Origin: Phaonia tiefii | Lineage: Eukaryota > Arthropoda > Insecta > Diptera > Muscidae | Length of the DNA: 64,000 nucleotides | Assembly: GCA_963931995.1 (NCBI GenBank) | Contig: OZ008369.1 | Location: 8,260,501 to 8,324,500, forward strand | Direction of reading: 5' to 3' | Shown here: positions 42,801 to 54,859 of the stretch, one piece after another | Numbering within the stretch: the stretch's first letter is position 1 | Layout: each line of letters opens with the position of its first letter | The notes under the pieces: generated by a model | The model's database searches: none | Told to the model about the DNA's origin: nothing | The model's input: the letters and a program-made list of their open reading frames with translations, nothing else | Made by a program: the position numbers and the translations under genes

Positions 42801-44624
42801 ATCAACCGCCAGAGTACAAACTTAACACTTTACAATAAATCGTTACCCAATAACAATGTTTGAAATAACTTCAGTTTCGCTACAAATCGGCAAATAATAC
42901 CACTGCGGCCGTTTCCAAAACCATCTCATAGTAAAGTTGTCTGGTCTTGATTCGTTATCGGCTTAATGCTAAGTGGTGAGATGACATCTGTTGTCGATTG
43001 TTTCAGACTGTTATTGCCATATCATCCAACATTCGTGGTGAGTTGGTATGAAGTAGCTTTTCAACTTGAAACAAATGCATAACTTTAGGCGTAAATAAGC
43101 TAGAACAACCACCACAAACTGTTTGCTGACAATATGGAGATATATTCATCCCTGCGTCATATAGTTGTTCATCCCTGCGTCATTTTGTTGTTCTTCCTGC
43201 GCATTATACTGTACATTATCTATGTTGTCCGCCAATGCATGCAGTACGTGGGTTTTGCCCCGTCTAAATAACTGCAACTTTTCCAATTTCTGAACTCATT
43301 AACTTATTGAAGAAAACGCACCGTACGTTATCGATGCCATCTACCCAAAGTGTTAACTATCAGGCACAATTCTTAGTTTTTGTCAATTTCAAAATTGTAT
43401 TTGTCCTTGTTTGCTTGTCTCCGCACACCACTGTATGGCAGTGGTGTGTTATCCTTTTTAGTAACTATTGAAACGTATGCGTAAGCAACGAAGCGTTAAA
43501 GAATGAATGAATCGTAATTGAGTTGGGTGTATAGTGATGGTTGTATTCCAAGCGGCGATAGACAACACTCTTGCTATGGGTGAAACTGAGGTACGGTCTA
43601 ATATTCCGAACCAGACATTAGGCCACTGCCACATATATTTTGCCATATTCACTCTGTACTCAGGATTGGCTGGTGATTGGCTTTAAATTATGAGTGTTCG
43701 AAGAATGTGGCGTCAAAATGAAGTTATCTGCTTTACGGATTTTCCCATTTTCCTTGCAATTGTTTTCTCTTGCCTTGTTATATGTCATTGCTTTCGCCTT
43801 TGTTCTACATTCTAGATGATAATCATATGTGTTATCATTATAATTCTGCAAAGAAAAAGAAATGACTGAATAAAATGTCTATATTGTTGAGGATTTCGCC
43901 GTAGTTTTCATTGGGCCGTACGCATTAGATGTCGGCTTTGTGTTGTTAAACAATTGAAACATATTTACGAGCTGATAAGGTGTCTCCAGAGATGTGTATG
44001 AACGATACGTATTCCAGACAAGTAGTATCGTGGTCGTGGGCATTGTCATATCTTTATGAACAGCAACATGTTGTAATAAAAACCAGTTGGAAATTGATTT
44101 GGCTGTTAAGCTTTTCCTATTGCTGTCACGTTCTATTTGAAACCGGAAATGTCTCCTTAGCTTAAGTGAAACAAAGAGAACATCGCCCTCCGTTATATCG
44201 TTGAAGGAGGGGGTGAAACGTAATCAGATTTTGTGGACTTATGACAATTGTTATCGAAAAGCTCAAATTGCCTTGAGACAAACAGGTTGAGCATTAAAAT
44301 TTCATGATTGTTCGGATCAGAAACAGCAACAAGAGCCACTAATTTACTCATACTGGAAGGCGAAGATAACTTCATTACCAGTATGATATATTATGATAGT
44401 TAATATGTGGTCCCTTATTCAGTTGGAACAGAATAGTAGGATGAAAGCTACAAATTTCTTTAAGTTTCTTTGTTACTCAGTTAAGTCATCTACATCAAGT
44501 AATAGCCTGTGATGGAATGGTTAGTTTGAGACGATATTTAAAATGAATTGCCCCATTAAAGGCCGTGTCAGACTATCGTTGCAAATAGAACAATTCGGGG
44601 AGAGAGAAATGGAGTGAAACTCTC
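42801..44624. other. Non-coding stretch; small 22-bp repeat at 43146-43210
   Basis: TTCATCCCTGCGTCATATAG, TTGTTCATCCCTGCGTCATT and TTGTTCTTCCTGCGCATTAT follow one another as a degenerate threefold repeat. Otherwise I see no recurrent repeat and no supported gene. Confidence 0.5.
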
Positions 44625-45010
44625 TTCTACACAGTGACAAAAACGTTATCTGTAACATATTCTCCCAAACAATTTTTTGCAGGAACCATATATATGTTTG
44701 GAACACACTCCAAACATTCATATATTTGAAAGTCTTAAACTCACATATATTTAAATGTAAAGATTGGAATGTTTACAGGCAAATACATACGCTCTAATGT
44801 GAAAATGCGCTTCATTCCAAACATCAATATACTTACGTATATATACTTACTTCATATACTTACGTGGAAATATGTGCGTATTTCCTCCAAAACATAATAT
44901 GAACAAATTATTGTTTGATTTCAATATATATATAATATTTATTATAAGTAATCTTATCAATATAAATTTATATTTATAGCAAATAAATAAAATAACCAAA
45001 GGATTTAAAA
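44625..45010 (+). mobile_element. CACGCTGAAAA-family long-form 5' part, truncated
   Basis: Begins with a degraded terminus (CAGTGACAAAAACGTTATCT) and the words AACATATTCTCCCAAACAAT, GCAGGAACCATATATATGTT, CATCAATATACTTACG, GTGCGTATTTCCTCCAAAAC. It parallels the start of the next copy at 45026, so two 5' halves lie in tandem. Confidence 0.65.
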
Positions 45011-45025
45011 CGTCCATTGTATACA

Positions 45026-46072
45026 CATGCTGAAAAAACGGCCTCTGGAACATATTCTCCCAAACATATTCTGCAGGAACCATGTATATGTTTGGAACGC
45101 ACTTCAAACATTCATATGTTTGAAAGGCCCAAACTCACATGTATTTAAATGGAAAGATTGGAATGTTTACTGGCAAACACATATGTTTTAATGTGGAAAC
45201 ATATGCGTGCTTCATCCCAAACATCCAAAATACTTACGTGGAAATATATGCGTATTTTCTCCCAAACATAATAATATTTAGAAACGAATTATTATTTATT
45301 TTTTTATTTATTATAATTAATTTTATCAATATATATCCACATTTATAAATAATTCTCCTTTTTTTGTTGTCTCTTAGGTTTTTGTTTTCAGAAGGTTTCA
45401 ACTATGCTTTGGTTATCACTATGCGTTGGTACAGAAACAATATACTTATATACAAATCTAGTTCATGCAAGACAAGCGTGTTTTAATTACTTGTGTTTGT
45501 TTTTTATTATATTTTACATACGATCCGCCATTCCGATTTTTTCAGCAGAGGCTCGGGCAGAAACAGGGATTCACATTGTTGTCCTTTCCAGTTTCTTTCC
45601 TCAAAATCGTTCCTCACTTTTATAGCAACCATAAATATATGCGAAACACACACACAAAAACAAAAGCTATATTACAATCCATTTAACCGTCCGAGCGTTT
45701 GTTTATTCTTTTTTCATTGATCAAGCAGTTTTGATATCCTCTGTCCGATGAACCATTGACGACTGAATACGAAGTCAAATAAGAAACACTGACGTCATCT
45801 GCAATTAGCACGCACATTCAGGAATATTTATGAATCACACACTGAGAGAATAATGCAAAAATACAGATACACACTTACAAGATATACACACTCGTTGCTC
45901 CTCTTTTATTTTCTTGCTCTCGAGAGAGCATTAACAGTGCAGCAAACACGGCTGTATTTGTATCACAAACACAGATATATTTGGGTCGCAAACACATATG
46001 TTATATTATATTTGCGACAAGCTCCAAACACATGTTATATTTGCATCCAAACAACAAAAACTAAGGTTTTTA
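45026..46072 (+). mobile_element. Long CACGCTGAAAA-family element (about 1.05 kb)
   Basis: Left CATGCTGAAAAAACGGCCTC; words CATATTCTGCAGGAACCATG, CTTACGTGGAAATATATGCG, TATTTATGAATCACACACTG, TTGCTCTCGAGAGAGCATTA, GCGACAAGCTCCAAACACAT; degraded right end AACTAAGGTTTTTAATT. Frames at 45404-45720 are translations of the repeat and not genes. Confidence 0.78.
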
Positions 46073-47299
46073 ATTAATATCAGCAGTAAACTCGATAAAA
46101 AAACTCGACTTTCCATAAATGTTGTTTTTAAAAAAAATTCTTTCCCAATCCATCTGGAAGTGAAATGTGTATAAAGTATATTAAATACATATAATAATAA
46201 ATACGAGTATAAAGGAAGTAGAAATGCTTGGCGTTTTTAACAGCAGGGTACACTCTCTATAACAGCACAGACGGTCAGAGATAAAAAATTTTGGCGAATT
46301 ATGTAGCAAGAAATTCAATATTGTTAAATAATGTTTATTACATTTGTCGCAGTTTGTTAAAGATCATAATAATTGTGCTAAAAATATGGCCTGTTCCTTA
46401 AGTAGCAATGGTCAGATGAATAATTTCGATGCCAAAATTTATTGTGATTTCGTTTCTAACAAATAATGTTGCCCTTTACGAGGCAACATTTAGAAAATAT
46501 TGCCATCACTCTTTCAAAATGTTTAAGTTTTTGCGCTGAGAAAAGAACACAGAATTGTCTCACAACTGTCTACTTCTTTTTGCTCTTGAAGCAATTTATA
46601 TTTACCCATCTAAACTGTTTGTTCGACCAGTTTGTATGGAAACCTAAGCGATACTAAGTGAATCTCCATACATATTGGTCGAAATCTTGGTAATTGGTAT
46701 GAATTCGTTATTCCTGCAAATATATATTTCGATCACTTCGATTTTAACTAAAGCCGATGAAATGCAATTTGCTCCCCTAATTAATTATATGACAGTTATA
46801 ATTTGAGGTTTAATTTGAATTTCCTCTACAAATGCAAATTCAAAGAATCGTAAATTCCATTGGCGATTCTACTTATTTTCAAAGCATTTCCTTCATACCT
46901 GGCAGTTTTGGTTTTCAAATATTGTATATGTACAGGTTTATGAATTTGAAAGTACTACAAGGCAATACCAATCCAAGCTACAAACCTCTACATATAATTT
47001 ACTTTACAAGCAGAATTTCCAGCAGTCAAACAAATTCAAAATAATTAAAAGCACTCCCATTTTTGGAACGAACGACGACGTGAAAATAGAATTAAACTAC
47101 TTTTGTTTTAACACTATTATGCTAAGACCAACTATTATCCACAATATTGTTTACTTTTGCTTTGGTTCGTGTCTAGACTAACTAGATGTCTCACATATGT
47201 TGGGAAATTTCTTGTTTAATGCGAAGTTTTCTACGTGGAGCCTGCAACCCATATTTAGTATATAGTGTAGTTTTGAACCCAATAAAAAGTAAATTTAGG
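46073..47299. other. Non-coding AT-rich stretch
   Basis: No repeat family, no supported gene. Short frames at 46466-46657 and 46832-47044 lack motifs. Confidence 0.4.
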
Positions 47300-48180
47300 A
47301 AAGCCAAAGTAAATTTTCTCAAAAATACCTAATCATTTTCTTAAACGAAGTACCTTTTATTAAAAAATATACCTTATCTTAAAGAAGTACCTTTGCATAA
47401 CAAAAGTGCATTTTCTATAAAATGTGCTCTTTCTTAAAAAATACATTTTTTTACCTTTCTTAAAAAAATACATTTTCTTACAATAAATTGCCTTTTCTTA
47501 AAAAAACTACCTTTTCTTTAAAGAGTAACTTTTTTGTGAAACAATATAACTTTTCTTGAGATAAGTACCTACTCTAAAAAATGTTTCTATTCTTGAAAAA
47601 AGGATCAATTCTAAACAAAATTCCCATTTCTTAAAAAAATAACCTTATCTTCAAAAAAAACCTTCTCTTAAAAAAAATACATACATTACCTTTTCTTTCC
47701 TTTTCTTGACAAAAGTAGCCTTTCGGAAAATAAGTACATTTTCTTAAAAACTATCCTTTTCCTAAAAAGAGTACAACTTCTTTAAAAAGTACTTGTTCTT
47801 AAAAAAGTACTTCTTTGTAAAAAAAAATGCTTACTCTTATGGGGGTTTTTCTTACAGTAAGTACTTCTTTTAAAAAATAGTACCTTTGTTAAGAGAAACA
47901 TTAGCTTTTAGTAAAGGAAGTACCTCTCTTTAAAGAAGAACCTTTTAGGGAAAACATAATACATATTCTTACAAAAAGGACCTAAAATATACTTTAAAAA
48001 AAAAACATTCTATAAAAATAAATTCTTAAAAAAAATGTATCATTTTACAAAAAGTATAATTTCTTAAAGGTCCATTTAAATTATCGTATATTTCAACGGG
48101 CGCCTTAGGCGTGTTGGAACTAACTAGTACATAATATATAGCGAAAGGAACTTCTTTCAACCCGGGTGTCTCCTGACAGC
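47300..48180. repeat. Degenerate CTTAAAAAAGTACC-type array ending in a hairpin-bearing segment
   Basis: About 25-30 imperfect units of roughly 25 bp repeat CCTTTTCTTAAAAAAAGTA between 47310 and 48060. The segment 47945-48178 (TTTTAGGGAAAACATAATAC to GGGTGTCTCCTGACA) is nearly the same as 62252-62490. It contains two small hairpins: CGCC-TTA-GGCG and the GGAAC-TTC-TTTCA region (perfect as GGAACTTCGTTCC in the other copy). This looks like the 3' end of a repeat family of unknown type. Confidence 0.75.
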
Positions 48181-50499
48181 TCATGTGATTTTTTTATTAT
48201 ACTTGGAATCCGATTCCAAAACCTGCATTTGCATTGCCTGAACAAATGCAAATTCGAAATTTTGAATTGCCATTACGAACAGTGGCAATTCTTTTGTATT
48301 TGCATTAGATAAAGTAATACAAATTAAAATCGAATGCAAATTAAAATCCCCATATATGATTCCATACAAAAATATACACAAATTAGCTTAGTGAAGACAA
48401 AAAACACGTACTAAATGATCGAAATTCATAGGTTTTATCGGGACACATTTTCCCCCGTAACTCTCTGAGTGGACTAAAAATTTAACACTTTTTGAGTGCA
48501 ACATACTCAGAAAAGATCACTTTGTACTTTTTTCACAAAAATTACACTTTTAGGGCAGAGGAACAAAAAATGTTGAATTTGAATCGCCATAACAGTATAA
48601 ATGCTAATGTTAATTACCCCTAAAATATGCTGACATTTGGTTGAAAAGTTACCACACATCAACTCACCACAAATGTTTGGCTGGACATTAGCATCCTTCC
48701 AACTGACCGGGAAGGGTCCCGCACGGTATGCAAGGTTTTAAAAGGTTGCGTCGAAGAGCACCTACTCAAAAATATTGCAGATATGGCATCCGGTCCCGGG
48801 ATTTATTTACGACGAGATTTACAAAAACCTTTTTAACTCTTTGTTTTCTCAAAAATATATTGGCATGGAAGAAGATACGTAATTGATCACGTGGAGTAGT
48901 TGATTACTGATACTAAACTTGCTATCCAAAATGGTAATTTCAGAGCCATTCAAAGGGATAGGTTCCATCTATCAGCTTCGGGAAAAAATAACCAACTCTG
49001 TTTTAGCCCGTTTTATACCTAGCCCATTTTCACACTCCCATCTGCCCAGAATGCGTAAGCTGCTTTGAGGAATGTATCTTAGGGTATTGGAATACTTGCA
49101 CCTAATAGGTACTGCCACGTCGTACGAAACTTTATCTGCAAATTGAGATAATTTCGTTTAACGTTTTCACATTTACATATATCAGATGCATTACCCATAT
49201 TCTGAAGAGCAAATTCGGATCCACATGCCTGAACAACATGTGTTTGTAGAGTTTGAACCCTGTCAATGCAAGTGGCCTTCAGTTGCATTTGGCTTGATCG
49301 TACTCTAAATTAAAACTCTCTCCAAACACTCACCTTACAGCAAATCACAATCGAAATAAAACCTAAAGAAATATTGAATCTGTAGTCCTATAACTCTAAA
49401 ATCAAACTCATATTTGCGTCTTCGTTTTTGCATCTTTTTCTCATTTGAAATCTATTAACTGGTATTTGCAAGTGACAAACAAATCCCCATTCAGATAATT
49501 GTACCGAAATTTCCATGCAAAAACTCCAAATATCTGAAGCTGTCACTAGGCAGACACAAAGTAACAAGAAAAAGAGGGCGAGCCAGAAAGCGCCGTGCAA
49601 GGGGATTGTGTATAATTTCATGTAGAATTTTGAGCAAACATGATGAGAAAAAAACCAAACAAATCCCTTTCAAACCGCTATCATCGTCATGTTCCATACT
49701 ATGACATTCTGCCACATAACAACTGCAATGTCAATTTTGTCGAGTTACAACAAGTAACTCAATGACAATAAGGCAACAAATTGTTGAAGGAAAAAAACCA
49801 ACGAGGACGACTCTCGTAGTAGTTACATTTTGGGCCAGTGGCGAAGAATCTGACGCAAAGGCAGCATTATGGCTGCACTTACACCATCTTCATCAACTGC
49901 ACTGGTAGCGGCAGTGGCAATGGCAATGGCATAAAACCCCATCTGACACATATCCTCATTCACAGCCGAATTGACAGCAAACTTATGCAGTTGCAACAAT
50001 GGTGGCGAAAAAAATCTATTTTAGAGGTGGCCAGAAGAGGAGCTGGAGGAAGGGGCTTTTTTGTTGCAAAGCTTTCAGTATTTTTGTACTCTAAGGGAGT
50101 GGTAAAAAATTACTACATACAGCACTTATTGCATATTGTTGTCATGACGCCGCAAGTGTTGTTGCTGCTGCTGATGCCACTACTGTTGTTGCTGGTGATG
50201 TTGCCACTGTTGTTGTTAGTGTTTATGGTGCCTCATAGTGTTGCTATTAAGTTGCTTAGCACACGAAATTCAATTCCCCAAACAACTTTAGCAATCTTTA
50301 CATACCCAACACACAAACACAGCCATATGCTCGTCTCAATGTGTTATACTATATCTGCATGTGAATGCAAGCGGAAAATTCTGTTGGTAGCCAGCGGCGG
50401 AATTGGTTAGGTCTATCGAGTACAGTCAATTCAGAACGAATTTAAGCTGATACTTTTTACATCGAGCAATGATTCTTCAACATGACGGAGTCAAATACG
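48181..50499. other. Non-coding stretch, no supported gene
   Basis: The 190-residue frame at 49838-50410 is a translation of GCTGCTG/TTGTTG-rich text (50155-50225) giving poly-leucine, and is not called. Frames at 49388-49715 overlap on the same strand in two phases and have no domain. Confidence 0.45.
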
Positions 50500-51807
50500 C
50501 ACGTTGAAAAATCTGTATTTTTGTTGTTGTTTGGATGTAAATATAAAGTGTGTTTGGAGCTTGTCGCAAATATAATATACTTGTGTACAAACACATTGTG
50601 TTTGCTATTCAATAATACATGTTTGAGACACAATGATTAATATGTTATAATATATGTGTTTGCGACCCACATATATATTTATGTTTGCGATACAATTACA
50701 GCTGTGTTTATTGCACTGTTTATGCTCTCTCGAGAACAAGAGAATAAAAGAGGGACAACCAGGAAGTCTGTCTTGTAAATTTGTATCTGTATTGTTACAT
50801 TATTCTCTCAGTCAGTGAGTCATAAATATTCCAGAATGGGGGTGTACACTGCAGATGAAGTGTTTCTTATTTTGCCCGATGTATTGCGTTTTAAGTTCAT
50901 GTATTCAGTCGACAATGGCTCATCGGACAGAGGATATCAAAAGCGCTTGATCAGCAAAAGGAGAATAAACTAAGGCTGGGACGATTAAATGGATTGTGAT
51001 GTTACTTTGGTTTTTGTGTATGTGTTTCGTATATATTTATGTGTGCTACCAAAATGAGAAACGATTTTGAGGAAAGAAACTGGAAATGGCGACAACGTGA
51101 ATCCCCTTTTCTGCCCGAGCCTCTACTGAAAAAATCGGAATGACGGACCATTTGTGAAATAAGTGTAATAAAAAAAAACACACGTAAGTAGTGCACGTTT
51201 GGCTTGAATGAACTTGATTTGTATATAAATATCTTATTTGTGTACCAACGCATTGTGATAACCAACGCATAGAGTAGTTGAAACCTTCTGAAAACAAAAA
51301 CATGAGAGACAACAAAGACAGGAGTAGCAAAAGAGCAGCAGATTCTGATTTCGTGAAAAAAACACATAATGCATTCAATGCAAGTAAATCTAAAAAGAGC
51401 CGTTTTAAATCTTTTACTTTCTTGTATTAATAATTTATAAATTTGGATTTATATTGATAAAATTAATTGTAATAAATAAATATATTGAAATGAAAGAATA
51501 ATTCGTTTCTAAATATTATTAAATTTGGGAGGAAATACGCATACGTTTCCACGTAAATACATGCAGTTTTGGGGAGAAACGCGAATGCTTCCACGTAAGT
51601 ATATGGATGTTTGGGATGAAGAACGCATGTGTTTTCACGTCAAAGCATATATGTTAGCCAGTAAACATGATACTGTTTACATTTAAATACAAGTGAGTTT
51701 GGAACTTGCAAACATGTGAATGTTTGAAGGGTGTTCCAAACATATACATGGTTCCTGCAGAATATGTTTGGGAGAATATGTTAGAGAGGCCGTTATTTTT
51801 CAGCGTG
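50500..51807 (-). mobile_element. Full-length long-form CACGCTGAAAA element (1.31 kb)
   Basis: Ends CACGTTGAAAAATCTGTATT and (inverted) CACGCTGAAAAATAACGGCC. The interior is the reverse complement of the other long forms: GGAGCTTGTCGCAAATATAA, CTCTCTCGAGAACAAGAGAA, AAACGCGAATGCTTCCACGT, ATACATGGTTCCTGCAGAAT. This is the most complete long copy. Frames at 51002-51378 are translations of the repeat; no transposase. Confidence 0.85.
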
Positions 51808-51880
51808 CGGTTCCTCTCATTCTTAAACCATCTTCTACGAAAGAAGTCTCATGGAAAAGCAGGGGTTAAGCTGTAACTTC

Positions 51881-52563
51881 ACGCTGAAAAAACGGTCCCT
51901 GTAACATATTCTCTCAAACACATTCTGCAGGAATCATGTATATGTTTGGAACACACTCCAAATATTGAAATGTTTGCCAGTCGTATACACATTTATATGT
52001 TAATGTAAACATTAGCATGTTTACCTGCAAACATCCATACTTTTACGTGGAGCCACAAGCGTGTTTCATCTCAACCATCCATTAACTTACATCGAAACAT
52101 TCATGTGCTTCCTCCCAAACGAACGCTTGACGTGGAAATGCATGGAGCTACAACGCCAAAGATAAGTCATCGTAATAAATACTCGATTCATTTACACACG
52201 CGTCAGGAATATTTATCAATCCCTGGCTGAAAGTATAATGGAAAAATGCAGTTATAAACTTGCAACAACAAAAACTTAGGCTGAGAACAATCTTTATTTA
52301 TTATTTTGCTCTCGACAGAGCAAAGCGGCAAAAAAACAAATAAGTAAACAGTTCCCAAACACTGCTGTATTTGTATCACAAACAGAGCTGTATTCGGATC
52401 ACAAACACATACATTATTCAATATTGATGATTGTGGCTCAAACATGTAATATGCAATAGCAAACATAATGTGTTTGGTCACAAGCATACTATATTTGTGA
52501 CAAGCTCCAAACACACGTTAAATTTGCCTCCGAACAGAAACAAATTACATGGTTTTCGGCGTG
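51881..52563 (+). mobile_element. Medium CACGCTGAAAA element (683 bp)
   Basis: Starts CACGCTGAAAAAACGGTCCC and ends ATGGTTTTCGGCGTG. Body words: ACACATTCTGCAGGAATCAT, CATCCATTAACTTACATCG, CACACGCGTCAGGAATATTT, AACATGTAATATGCAATAGC, GACAAGCTCCAAACACACG. Only 73 bp separate it from the previous, oppositely oriented copy. Confidence 0.85.
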
Positions 52564-53615
52564 TTGTTCATTACTTTTTCGTCATCTTGTAGAAGCAAGG
52601 GCAGGATCCATTGTATATGATTAACAATATTGGTTACTCGTTAGTATTCCCTACTTCTGAGGCGTGATAGAAGACTATCCAGCGAATGCGACCGAGTAGG
52701 TAGAGTCTCAAACGGAATTTGAGCATGTTCAGGGTGGAGATAGTGGACTCGTAGCATTCGTTCTTCGATTCATGACCCATTTCTGGACATACACTTAATA
52801 TAGTAGGTATATCTGTCTTGCACTCATCGCGCTCCAGTAAGGCACCTCAAATTTACATTTTACATTTTTTTTGCATCGGTACCTTCAATTTTATGCAGAT
52901 ATGTCGGCTGAGTAGAATGGCCTATTAGGATATCCATAAGACGCCTCAGTTCGAGTTTGGTCAGCTATATCAATCCTTTGATTTTATTACCTTCAAGTTA
53001 GTCTCCAGGATCTACTACTAATTATGGTCGACTAATTTTTGGGCAATTGTACGCCTTGTGGAGGCATTCCGTATCAAGCCCTCTGTAAGGACTGCTTTCC
53101 GTGCGAAGGATGGTTGGTTTGGCTCCCTATTACATTTTTGGATGCCCTATTAATATTTTTATAAAGGCCCCATACCTTTGAATACAACCATGATACAAGC
53201 CTTTTCAGCACATGAATTCTGCTGCTGGTTGTGTGAGTGGGGCCATGCATAGATGTGTGTGCCTTGATTTGTGTACAACCACTTAAGCTCATTTTTGTTG
53301 ATGTTTGTTCTCTCAAAACAACAACGAAAACTGTTGCTTTTTCGCCTTGATGCAATTTAGCCCTTGGCGCCAAAAGCACTAGCAACAACACCAATAAGAA
53401 AGTGCTTGCAACACTAAATTCAGCTAAATCAGCAAAAAATTTCTTGCATCAGAAACGGCAGCACTTACATCAACAGTACACTTAGCGAAAATACATGAAA
53501 TATAAATTGAGAGTAGGGCGGGTCCTTTCTGCGCACCACCGAGTGCAATTTGTGCTAATGCAATATTGATCTCTAAAAAATCCCTTAAGTTATCAGTAGC
53601 TCAGAGTACTTCCCA
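52564..53615. other. Non-coding stretch, possible LINE C-terminal trace
   Basis: On the minus strand near 52870-53000 the reading TKLELRRLMDILIGHST recalls the RNase H/C-terminal region of R1/Jockey LINEs, but it breaks up at once. I give this low weight. The 106-residue frame at 53074-53394 has no motif. Confidence 0.3.
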
Positions 53616-53755
53616 CACACTGAAAACCCTGTATTGTTTGTTGCATGGATGCAAATATAATTATTGTATACTTGTGTCCAAACGCATTATGTTTGCTTTC
53701 AATATTACATGTTGGAGACACAATGGCTAATATGTTATTATAGTATAAGTATATG
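53616..53755 (-). mobile_element. Truncated CACGCTGAAAA-family fragment
   Basis: CACACACTGAAAACCCTGTA, ATACTTGTGTCCAAACGCAT, TTACATGTTGGAGACACAAT and GCTAATATGTTATTATAG match the right-hand part of the short form in reverse orientation. The other end is absent. Confidence 0.75.
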
Positions 53756-53924
53756 TTATATGTATGTCGATGACCTGAAGTCTTGTTTGCAATCACCATA
53801 CCTGTATCCCGATCTTAGCTGACGATTTTCCCCTCTTTCGCCAGACCCAACCGAACGCCGTACGTTGCCAATTCTAATTAATTAATTTATTGGATTGAAA
53901 CTAAACTCACTAATGAAGAAAATC

Positions 53925-54115
53925 TAAATGTTACCCCCGCACTAACCGAAATAGTTGAGGTAGTTACGACTGAATTTTGTCTGCACAACTGAAATTTGGT
54001 TGAAACAACCTCTAATAGGTCGTGGCAACCTCTACTGCGGTTATGACAACCTCTTGTTTAGATATGATCACAACGAATGTGATCGTGATAACCTCTATAC
54101 TCGGTTATGGTTAAT
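53925..54115. repeat. Array of GGTTGTGACAACC-type units, copy 2
   Basis: Words such as TTGGTTGAAACAACCTCTAA, AGGTCGTGGCAACCTCTACT, CGGTTATGACAACCTCTTG and GTGATAACCTCTATACTCGG recur about every 25-28 bp. The inverted form GTTGAGGTAGTTACGACTGA lies at the left edge and is complementary to TCAGTCGTGACTACCTCAA at 23050-23068. So both orientations of the unit occur in one array. Confidence 0.65.
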
Positions 54116-54149
54116 TAGGATATTTGTTATGTTGGTGTGTCAAACAGAG

Positions 54150-54400
54150 TATGTTTGAAATGTGGAGAGCTCACTGGTATGCTTTACTTGCCCCAGGAGA
54201 CGTCAATATAGATGAGGACGTTGAGCACATACAGAACAATGTGTCTACTTCCCCTCCTAGTCAAAGCGAAGTTAGAACTGTCATATACCGCCTTAACAAT
54301 AAAAAAGCCGCTGGGGCTGAATGATTATCGCCTGAGCTGTTTAAGGCTGGCGGCTATGAGTTGAAATGGTGCACACATCAGCTCGTTTGAGAAACCTGGC
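54150..54400 (+). pseudogene. LINE family A fragment (segment before the RT)
   Basis: The frame reads LAPGDVNIDEDVEHIQNNVS, PPSQSEVRTVIYRLNNKKAA, GAE, stop, LSPELFKAGGYELKWCTHQL. This equals the pre-RT block of LINE A (NKAAGxDGLPAELFxAGGxEL). It ends about where the tRNA-like inverted repeat starts. Confidence 0.82.
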
Positions 54401-54421
54401 TAGATGAATATATCATATAAT

Positions 54422-54859
54422 ATAATTTCCTTTAAGGCTGTAAGAGATCATGTTTTCTCCGGTTAGTGAAAAAAATGTAAATGCCGCGGGTGGGATTCGA
54501 ACTCACATTCGCTGGATGATAGTTTCGATGTTTGTGAAGCATCATCTAGCCCGTTAAGCCACTGCGGTGTGTATTTACACAAGTCACTAACCGGAGACAT
54601 TTATTGATTGTGTGTAGAGCGATTGTTGTCGCTATTTACACATTGCTTTCCTACTTACACGCACTGATGCAGAAGTTTTGAAAGTTCAATTTATAGAACG
54701 AACTATTCTAATTGTAGTTGTCTCGTTCTGTTGCAGATGATGCTTCGCAAACATCGAAACGATCGTCCAGCGAATGTGAGTGCGAATCCCACCCGCGGCA
54801 TTTACATTTTTTCCACTAACCGGAGAAAACATGATCTCTTACAGCCTTAAAAGAAATTA
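54422..54859. repeat. Long inverted repeat made of two tRNA-like SINE ends
   Basis: Left arm 54422-54546 and right arm 54736-54859 (about 125 bp each) are complementary with only a few mismatches. Shared words are AAGGCTGTAAGAGATCATGT, TTTTCTCCGGTTAGTG, AAATGTAAATGCCGCGGGTG, GGATTCG-ACTCACATTCGCT and TTTCGATGTTTG-GAAGCATC. On the minus strand the left arm extends into GCAGTGGCTTAACGGGCTAG (A-box-like) and contains GAGTTCGAATCCC (B box), so it is a tRNA-related sequence of about 85 nt plus a 3' tail. The right arm lacks the A-box end and has GAGTGCGAATCCC. Confidence 0.88.
54483..54567 (-). other. tRNA-like sequence (SINE head), not a confident tRNA gene
   Basis: Reading minus strand: CCGCAGTGGCTTAACGGGCT, a ~40-nt middle, then GAATGTGAGTTCGAATCCCA and CCCGCGG. 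A and B boxes are near consensus, but the D and acceptor arms pair poorly (CCGC with GCGG only), and no clear anticodon stem is seen. Because the same tail follows in two copies, it is more probably a SINE head than a working tRNA gene. Confidence 0.6.

Noticed and set aside
47300..48060. Scaffold/matrix-attachment region or origin
   Set aside because: AT-richness and A-runs alone do not support such a function; the periodic unit explains the sequence.
49838..50410. 190-residue open frame
   Set aside because: Half of it is poly-leucine/valine from a GTT/GCTG trinucleotide patch; no domain, no sensible start, and the region is otherwise non-coding.
51002..51378. Two overlapping minus-strand frames of 121 and 110 residues
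   Set aside because: They are two phases of the same MITE interior, which also gives frames at 45404-45720; no protein would be conserved in two phases.
52870..53000. LINE RNase H/C-terminal domain
   Set aside because: Only one short block (LELRRLMDILIGHST) is suggestive; the rest does not continue, so it is mentioned only as a trace.
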